A DNA stretch of 64,000 nt from Hippasteria phrygiana (lineage: Eukaryota > Echinodermata > Asteroidea > Valvatida > Goniasteridae): assembly GCA_037893225.1 (NCBI GenBank), contig JAZGUH010000375.1, positions 620,001 to 684,000 on the forward strand. The letters are read 5' to 3'. The position numbers and the translations under genes are program-made. The notes below the pieces were generated by a model, which was given only the letters and a program-made list of their open reading frames with translations, searched no databases and was not told where the DNA came from. This document shows positions 57,443 through 64,000 of this stretch, one piece after another (position 1 is the stretch's first letter; every line of letters begins with the position of its first letter).

Positions 57443-57644
57443 ATTTTTTCTTTCATCGAATTCCAATACTTTGAAAAGAGAATCGCGCCAAAGTGAAGTG
57501 CCTCATGATTTATCTTTTTAAAACCTTCATTTTTTGAGGATGTCTGGAAAATTTGCGAGATTCTCCACATTGACCAATTGCTTTCAACTCAAATAGAACA
57601 AAACAAAACAATAACAAAAGAAAAGCCTAAAACATGCAGTTCTT

Positions 57645-57717
57645 CGCCCGGTATGGGACTTGAACCCATGACCCTCAGATTAAAAGTCTGATGCTCTATC
57701 GACTGAGCTAACCGGGC
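57645..57717 (-). tRNA. tRNA-Lys-TTT: tRNA-Lys (UUU), copy 44, D-loop variant
   Basis: G19 is changed to A. G19 pairs with C56 in the tRNA elbow and is part of the A box, so folding and transcription may suffer. Confidence 0.8.
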
Positions 57718-58504
57718 CCTGGAAGGTGTACGGTGGACCGATTTCAAGCCATTTTCCTTCAACAGAGCGTGTAAGTCTCGCGATATCACAACTTTTCATC
57801 ACTAGATATTGATAAGGTCTTGGTACGAAACACTAACTAGTTTATTGACGGACCATATTATTAACAGCAAAGCTGTAGCGTGAAGTCTTAGCAGCTAGAA
57901 CTGCGATTGGAAACTACAGCTAGTGTACGTATATTTGGTGTACCATCAAAAACATCTCTTAAACTTCTTTAATATTTGTTAGAGCTGTGAGATATTTCTC
58001 AATTATTAAAAATATCTATAAACCATTTAGAGATATCTCGACTGCATCTATTTCACGATATCTGTAATTAAACATTTGAAGCTGTACCTGTATGATGCAA
58101 AATAATTTCATCAAAAATGACGCCGCGTGCAGCTCCAATGGACGAATCCGACCAAGTTTATATTTGCAGGATGAATGTGGTCATGATAGGTGGTCATCCG
58201 CATCTGTAAAGTGGCACATGCTTTGTATGACTACAAGCATTGACTATTCATCTGTAGCGATATTTTCAAGCCACAAAGAACAATCATTACATGACAGATT
58301 GCATGGTATCATCTGAGAACTTGAGAAGCTTTCGGCCTTGTTGTTGTTGTCGTTAAGTTGTTGTCACCGTTGTTGTTCTTGGCACGCGGATCAGAAAACT
58401 CTACTCCGGGTAAAACACATGATTATTCAGAACGTTTACACAATGAATGTGGGGATGACTTTCCCAATAACTATATTCAAACTTCCAGCGTTGGTTTAAC
58501 AGAG

Positions 58505-58587
58505 CCTTCGATAGCTCAGTTGGTAGAGCGGTGGACTGTAGTGTTAAAGAAATCCATAGGTCGCTGGTTCGAATCCGGCTCGAAGGA
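58505..58587 (+). tRNA. tRNA-Tyr-GTA: tRNA-Tyr (GUA), copy 44
   Basis: Consensus gene; T4 terminator; counterpart of 49220. Confidence 0.95.
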
Positions 58588-58789
58588 ATTTTGTTCTTTC
58601 ATCGAATTCCAATACTTTGAAAAGAGAATCGCGCCAAAGTGAAGTGCCTCATGATTTATCTTTTTAAAACCTTCATTTTTTGAGGATGTCTGGAAAATTT
58701 GCGAGATTCTCCACATTGACCAATTGCTTTCAACTCAAATAGAACAAAACAAAACAATACAAAAGAAAAGCCTAAAACATGCAGTTCTT

Positions 58790-58862
58790 CGCCCGGTATG
58801 GGACTTGAACCCATGACCCTCAGATTAAAAGTCTGATTCTCTACCGACTGAGCTAACCGGGC
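58790..58862 (-). tRNA. tRNA-Lys-TTT: tRNA-Lys (UUU), copy 45, D-stem variant
   Basis: C25A; counterpart of 49505. Confidence 0.85.
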
Positions 58863-59670
58863 CCTGGAAGGTGTACGGTGGACCGATTTCAAGCCATTTT
58901 CCTTCAACAGAGCGTGTAAGTCTCGCGATATCACAACTTTTCATCACTAGATATTGGTAAGGTCTTGGTACGAAACACTAACTAGTTAATTGACGGACCA
59001 TGTTATTAACAGCAAAGCTGTAGCGTGAAGTCTTAGCAGCTAGAACTGCGATTGGAAACTACACCTAGTGTACGTAGTATTAATTCAAGTATATTTGGTG
59101 TACCATCAAAAACATCTCTTAAACTTCTTTAATATTTGTTAGAGCTGTGAGATATTTCTCAATTATTAAAAATATCTATAAACCATTTAGAGATATCTCG
59201 ACTGCATCTATTTCACGATATCTGTAATTAAACATTTGAAGCTGTACCTGTATGATGCAAAATAATTTCATCAAAAATGACGCCGCGTGCAGCTCCAATG
59301 GACGAATCCGACCAAGTTTATATTTGCAGGATGAATGTGGTCATGATAGGTGGTCATCCGCATCTGTAAAGTGGCACATGCTTTGTATGACTACAAGCAT
59401 TGACTATTCATCTGTAGCGATATTTTCAAGCCACAAAGAACAATCATTACATGACAGATTGCATGGTATAAGCTGAGAACTTGAGAAGCTTTCGGCCTTG
59501 TTGTTGTTGTTGTTGTCGTTAAGTTGTTGTCACCGTTGTTGTTCTTGGCACGCGGATCAGAAAACTCTACTCCGGGTAAAACACATGATTATTCAGAACG
59601 TTTACACAATGAATGTGGGGATGACTTTCCCAATAACTATATTCAAACTTCCAGCGTTGGTTTTACAGAG

Positions 59671-59753
59671 CCTTCGATAGCTCAGTTGGTAGAGCGGTGG
59701 ACTGTAGTGTTAAAGAAATCCATAGGTCGCTGGTTCGAATCCGGCTCGAAGGA
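59671..59753 (+). tRNA. tRNA-Tyr-GTA: tRNA-Tyr (GUA), copy 45
   Basis: Consensus gene. Confidence 0.96.
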
Positions 59754-59959
59754 ATTTTTTCTTTCATCGAATTCCAATACTTTGAAAAGAGAATCGCGCC
59801 AAAGTGAAGTGCCTCATGAATTATCTTTTTAAAACCTTCATTTTTTGAGGATGTCTGGAAAATTTGCGAGATTCTCCACATTGACCAATTGCTTTCAACT
59901 CAAATAGAACAAAACAAAACAAAACAATACAAAAGAAAAGCCTAAAAAATGCAGTTCTT

Positions 59960-60032
59960 CGCCCGGTATGGGACTTGAACCCATGACCCTCAGATTAAAA
60001 GTCTGATGCTCTACCGACTGAGCTAACCGGGC
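59960..60032 (-). tRNA. tRNA-Lys-TTT: tRNA-Lys (UUU), copy 46
   Basis: Consensus gene; 3' flank AAAAAATGCAG; counterpart of 50675. Confidence 0.96.
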
Positions 60033-60840
60033 CTTGGAAGGTGTACGGTGGACCGATTTCAAGCCATTTTCCTTCAACAGAGCGTGTAAGTCTCGCGATA
60101 TCAGAACTTTTCATCACTAGATATTGGTAAGGTCTTGGTACGAAACACTAACTAGTTTATTGACGGACCATATTATTAACAGCAAAGCTGTAGCGTGAAG
60201 TCTTAGCAGCTAGAACTGCGATTGGAAACTACAGCTAGTGTACGTAGTATTAATTCAAGTATATTTGGTGTACCATCAAAAACATCTCTTAAACTTCTTT
60301 AATATTTGTTAGAGCTGTGAGATATTTCTCAATTATTAAAAATATCTATAAACCATTTAGAGATATCTCGACTGCATCTATTTCACGATATCTGTAATTA
60401 AACATTTGAAGCTGTACCTGTATGATGCAAAATAATTTCATCAAAAATGACGCCGCGTGCAGCTCCAATGGACGAATCCGACCAAGTTTATATTTGCAGG
60501 ATGAATGTGGTCATGATAGGTGGTCATCCGCATCTGTAAAGTGGCACATGCTTTGTATGACTACAAGCATTGACTATTCATCTGTAGCGATATTTTCAAG
60601 CCACAAAGAACAATCATTACATGACAGATTGCATGGTATAAGCTGAGAACTTGAGAAGCTTTCGGCCTTGTTGTTGTTGTTGTTGTCGTTAAGTTGTTGT
60701 CACCGTTGTTGTTCTTGGCACGCGGATCAGAAAACTCTACTCCGGGTGAAACACATGATTATTCAGAACGTTTACACAATGAATGTGGGGATGACTTTCC
60801 CAATAACTATATTCAAACTTCCAGCGTTGCTTTTACAGAG

Positions 60841-60923
60841 CCTTCGATAGCTCAGTTGGTAGAGCGGTGGACTGTAGTGTTAAAGAAATCCATAGGTCGC
60901 TGGTTCGAATCCGGCTCGAAGGA
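60841..60923 (+). tRNA. tRNA-Tyr-GTA: tRNA-Tyr (GUA), copy 46
   Basis: Consensus gene. Confidence 0.96.
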
Positions 60924-61125
60924 ATTTTTTCTTTCATCGAATTCCAATACTTTGAAAAGAGAATCGCGCCAAAGTGAAGTGCCTCATGATTTATCTTTTT
61001 AAAACCTTCATTTTTTGAGGATGTCTGGAAAATTTGCGAGATTCTCCACATTGACCAATTGCTTTCAACTCAAATAGAACAAAACAAAACAATAACAAAA
61101 GAAAAGCCTAAAACATGCAGTTCTT

Positions 61126-61198
61126 CGCCCGGCATGGGACTTGAACCCATGACCCTCAGATTAAAAGTCTGATGCTCTACCGACTGAGCTAACCGGGC
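61126..61198 (-). tRNA. tRNA-Lys-TTT: tRNA-Lys (UUU), copy 47
   Basis: A66G wobble as in 54173. Confidence 0.93.
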
Positions 61199-61991
61199 CC
61201 TGGAAGGTGTACGGTGGACCGATTTCAAGCCATTTTCCTTCAACAGAGCGTGTAAGTCTCGCGATATCACAACTTTTCATCACTAGATATTGATAAGGTC
61301 TTGGTACGAAACACTAACTAGTTTATTGACGGACCATATTATTAACAGCAAAGCTGTAGCGTGAAGTCTTAGCAGCTAGAACTGCGATTGGAAACTACAG
61401 CTAGTGTACGTATATTTGGTGTACCATCAAAAACATCTCTTAAACTTCTTTAATATTTGTTAGAGCTGTGAGATATTTCTCAATTATTAAAAATATCTAT
61501 AAACCATTTAGAGATATCTCGACTGCATCTATTTCACGATATCTGTAATTAAACATTTGAAGCTGTACCTGTATGATGCAAAATAATTTCATCAAAAATG
61601 ACGCCGCGTGCAGCTCCAATGGACGAATCCGACCAAGTTTATATTTGCAGGATGAATGTGGTCATGATAGGTGGTCATCCGCATCTGTAAAGTGGCACAT
61701 GCTTTGTATGACTACAAGCATTGACTATTCATCTGTAGCGATATTTTCAAGCCACAAAGAACAATCATTACATGACAGATTGCATGGTATAAGCTGAGAA
61801 CTTGAGAAGCTTTCGGCCTTGTTGTTGTTGTTGTTGTCGTTAAGTTGTTGTCACCGTTGTTGTTCTTGGCACGCGGATCAGAAAACTCTACTCCGGGTAA
61901 AACACATGATTATTCAGAACGTTTACACAATGAATGTGGGGATGACTTTCCCAATAACTATATTCAAACTTCCAGCGTTGGTTTTACAGAG

Positions 61992-62074
61992 CCTTCGATA
62001 GCTCAGTTGGTAGAGCGGTGGACTGTAGTGTTAAAGAAATCCATAGGTCGCTGGTTCGAATCCGGCTCGAAGGA
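61992..62074 (+). tRNA. tRNA-Tyr-GTA: tRNA-Tyr (GUA), copy 47
   Basis: Consensus gene. Confidence 0.96.
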
Positions 62075-62280
62075 ATTTTTTCTTTCATCGAATTCCAATA
62101 CTTTGAAAAGAGAATCGCGCCAAAGTGAAGTGCCTCATGAATTATCTTTTTAAAACCTTCATTTTTTGAGGATGTCTGGAAAATTTGCGAGATTCTCCAC
62201 ATTGACCAATTGCTTTCAACTCAAATAGAACAAAACAAAACAAAACAATACAAAAGAAAAGCCTAAAACATGCAGTTCTT

Positions 62281-62353
62281 CGCCCGGTATGGGACTTGAA
62301 CCCATGACCCTCAGATTAAAAGTCTGATGCTCTACCGACTGAGCTAACCGGGC
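62281..62353 (-). tRNA. tRNA-Lys-TTT: tRNA-Lys (UUU), copy 48
   Basis: Consensus gene; GGGCCTTGG flank. Confidence 0.96.
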
Positions 62354-63161
62354 CTTGGAAGGTGTACGGTGGACCGATTTCAAGCCATTTTCCTTCAACA
62401 GAGCGTGTAAGTCTCGCGATATCAGAACTTTTCATCACTAGATATTGGTAAGGTCTTGGTACGAAACACTAACTAGTTTATTGACGGACCATATTATTAA
62501 CAGCAAAGCTGTAGCGTGAAGTCTTAGCAGCTAGAACTGCGATTGGAAACTACAGCTAGTGTACGTAGTATTAATTCAAGTATATTTGGTGTACCATCAA
62601 AAACATCTCTTAAACTTCTTTAATATTTGTTAGAGCTGTGAGATATTTCTCAATTATTAAAAATATCTATAAACCATTTAGAGATATCTCGACTGCATCT
62701 ATTTCACGATATCTGTAATTAAACATTTGAAGCTGTACCTGTATGATGCAAAATAATTTCATCAAAAATGACGCCGCGTGCAGCTCCAATGGACGAATCC
62801 GACCAAGTTTATATTTGCAGGATGAATGTGGTCATGATAGGTGGTCATCCGCATCTGTAAAGTGGCACATGCTTTGTATGACTACAAGCATTGACTATTC
62901 ATCTGTAGCGATATTTTCAAGCCACAAAGAACAATCATTACATGACAGATTGCATGGTATAAGCTGAGAACTTGAGAAGCTTTCGGCCTTGTTGTTGTTG
63001 TTGTTGTCGTTAAGTTGTTGTCACCGTTGTTGTTCTTGGCACGCGGATCAGAAAACTCTACTCCGGGTGAAACACATGATTATTCAGAACGTTTACACAA
63101 TGAATGTGGGGATGACTTTCCCAATAACTATATTCAAACTTCCAGCGTTGCTTTTACAGAG

Positions 63162-63244
63162 CCTTCGATAGCTCAGTTGGTAGAGCGGTGGACTGTAGTG
63201 TTAAAGAAATCCATAGGTCGCTGGTTCGAATCCGGCTCGAAGGA
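63162..63244 (+). tRNA. tRNA-Tyr-GTA: tRNA-Tyr (GUA), copy 48
   Basis: Consensus gene, last Tyr in the window. Confidence 0.96.
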
Positions 63245-63446
63245 ATTTTTTCTTTCATCGAATTCCAATACTTTGAAAAGAGAATCGCGCCAAAGTGAAG
63301 TGCCTCATGATTTATCTTTTTAAAACCTTCATTTTTTGAGGATGTCTGGAAAATTTGCGAGATTCTCCACATTGACCAATTGCTTTCAACTCAAATAGAA
63401 CAAAACAAAACAATAACAAAAGAAAAGCCTAAAACATGCAGTTCTT

Positions 63447-63519
63447 CGCCCGGTATGGGACTTGAACCCATGACCCTCAGATTAAAAGTCTGATGCTCTA
63501 CCGACTGAGCTAACCGGGC
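63447..63519 (-). tRNA. tRNA-Lys-TTT: tRNA-Lys (UUU), copy 49
   Basis: Consensus gene; the 15-bp-deleted spacer after it runs to the window edge. Confidence 0.96.
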
Positions 63520-64000
63520 CCTGGAAGGTGTACGGTGGACCGATTTCAAGCCATTTTCCTTCAACAGAGCGTGTAAGTCTCGCGATATCACAACTTTTCA
63601 TCACTAGATATTGATAAGGTCTTGGTACGAAACACTAACTAGTTTATTGACGGACCATATTATTAACAGCAAAGCTGTAGCGTGAAGTCTTAGCAGCTAG
63701 AACTGCGATTGGAAACTACAGCTAGTGTACGTATATTTGGTGTACCATCAAAAACATCTCTTAAACTTCTTTAATATTTGTTAGAGCTGTGAGATATTTC
63801 TCAATTATTAAAAATATCTATAAACCATTTAGAGATATCTCGACTGCATCTATTTCACGATATCTGTAATTAAACATTTGAAGCTGTACCTGTATGATGC
63901 AAAATAATTTCATCAAAAATGACGCCGCGTGCAGCTCCAATGGACGAATCCGACCAAGTTTATATTTGCAGGATGAATGTGGTCATGATAGGTGGTCATC

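Larger units (their letters stand above)
40505..64000. repeat. Right Lys/Tyr tRNA tandem array
   Basis: About twenty units of ~1.15-1.17 kb. A block at about 48.1-52.1 kb recurs at 57.4-61.4 kb (shift 9285 bp), and a dimer at 59.3-61.6 kb recurs at 61.6-63.9 kb (2321 bp). Spacer markers are shuffled between units. The array runs off the right edge inside a spacer. Confidence 0.95.

Noticed and set aside
1..64000. Bacterial or organellar tRNA cluster
   Set aside because: Tyr is class I with a 3' anticodon-loop intron and C1:G72, no CCA is encoded, and Pol III terminators are present.

Overview
The window is a nuclear tRNA gene array from a eukaryote, very probably an invertebrate animal. I see no protein-coding gene. 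The tRNA-Tyr copies are class I molecules (5-nt variable loop) with C1:G72, A73 and a short intron one base 3' of the GUA anticodon. No copy encodes CCA. Internal A and B boxes are present and T-runs follow the genes, so these are RNA polymerase III genes of the eukaryotic cytosolic type. The Tyr exons and the Lys(UUU) body resemble metazoan sequences. A cnidarian source is a weak guess from remembered coral repeats and was not checked.

Layout: 49 tRNA-Lys(UUU) copies on the minus strand alternate with 48 tRNA-Tyr(GUA) copies on the plus strand in tandem units of about 1.14-1.17 kb. Within a unit Tyr and the next Lys converge (3' ends about 200 bp apart), while Lys and the following Tyr diverge across about 800 bp of AT-rich spacer. 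In five places the Lys/Tyr spacer is interrupted by a module of 313-bp units, each with a tRNA-Thr(GGU)-like gene (25 full copies, plus two short remnants elsewhere). Modules 1-4 have four minus-strand units and one inverted unit, forming a palindrome with 308-bp arms. Module 5 has three minus-strand units and two inverted ones.

Region by region: 1-15482 is Lys/Tyr array, with a 2313-bp dimer repeated at about 2.9-7.2 kb. Then comes Thr module 1 (15483-17007) and a 3846-bp higher-order unit. Next are two near-identical 8584-bp higher-order units (19336-27919 and 27920-36503) and a partial third (36504-39147). Thr module 5 (39148-40504) follows, and Lys/Tyr array continues to the end, with a 9285-bp block duplication and a 2321-bp dimer near the right edge.

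Together the window would supply two tRNA isotypes at very high dosage, with a third tRNA-like RNA of doubtful function. Most copies fold perfectly. A minority carry deletions or stem mismatches, and several of these defects have been copied along with the higher-order units. The most notable signals are the Thr-like modules: they are flanked by 12-14 bp direct repeats at two different target sites, contain large palindromes, and carry a gene with an unusual anticodon arm and no canonical terminator. Because repeats are so similar, exact copy numbers depend on assembly quality.
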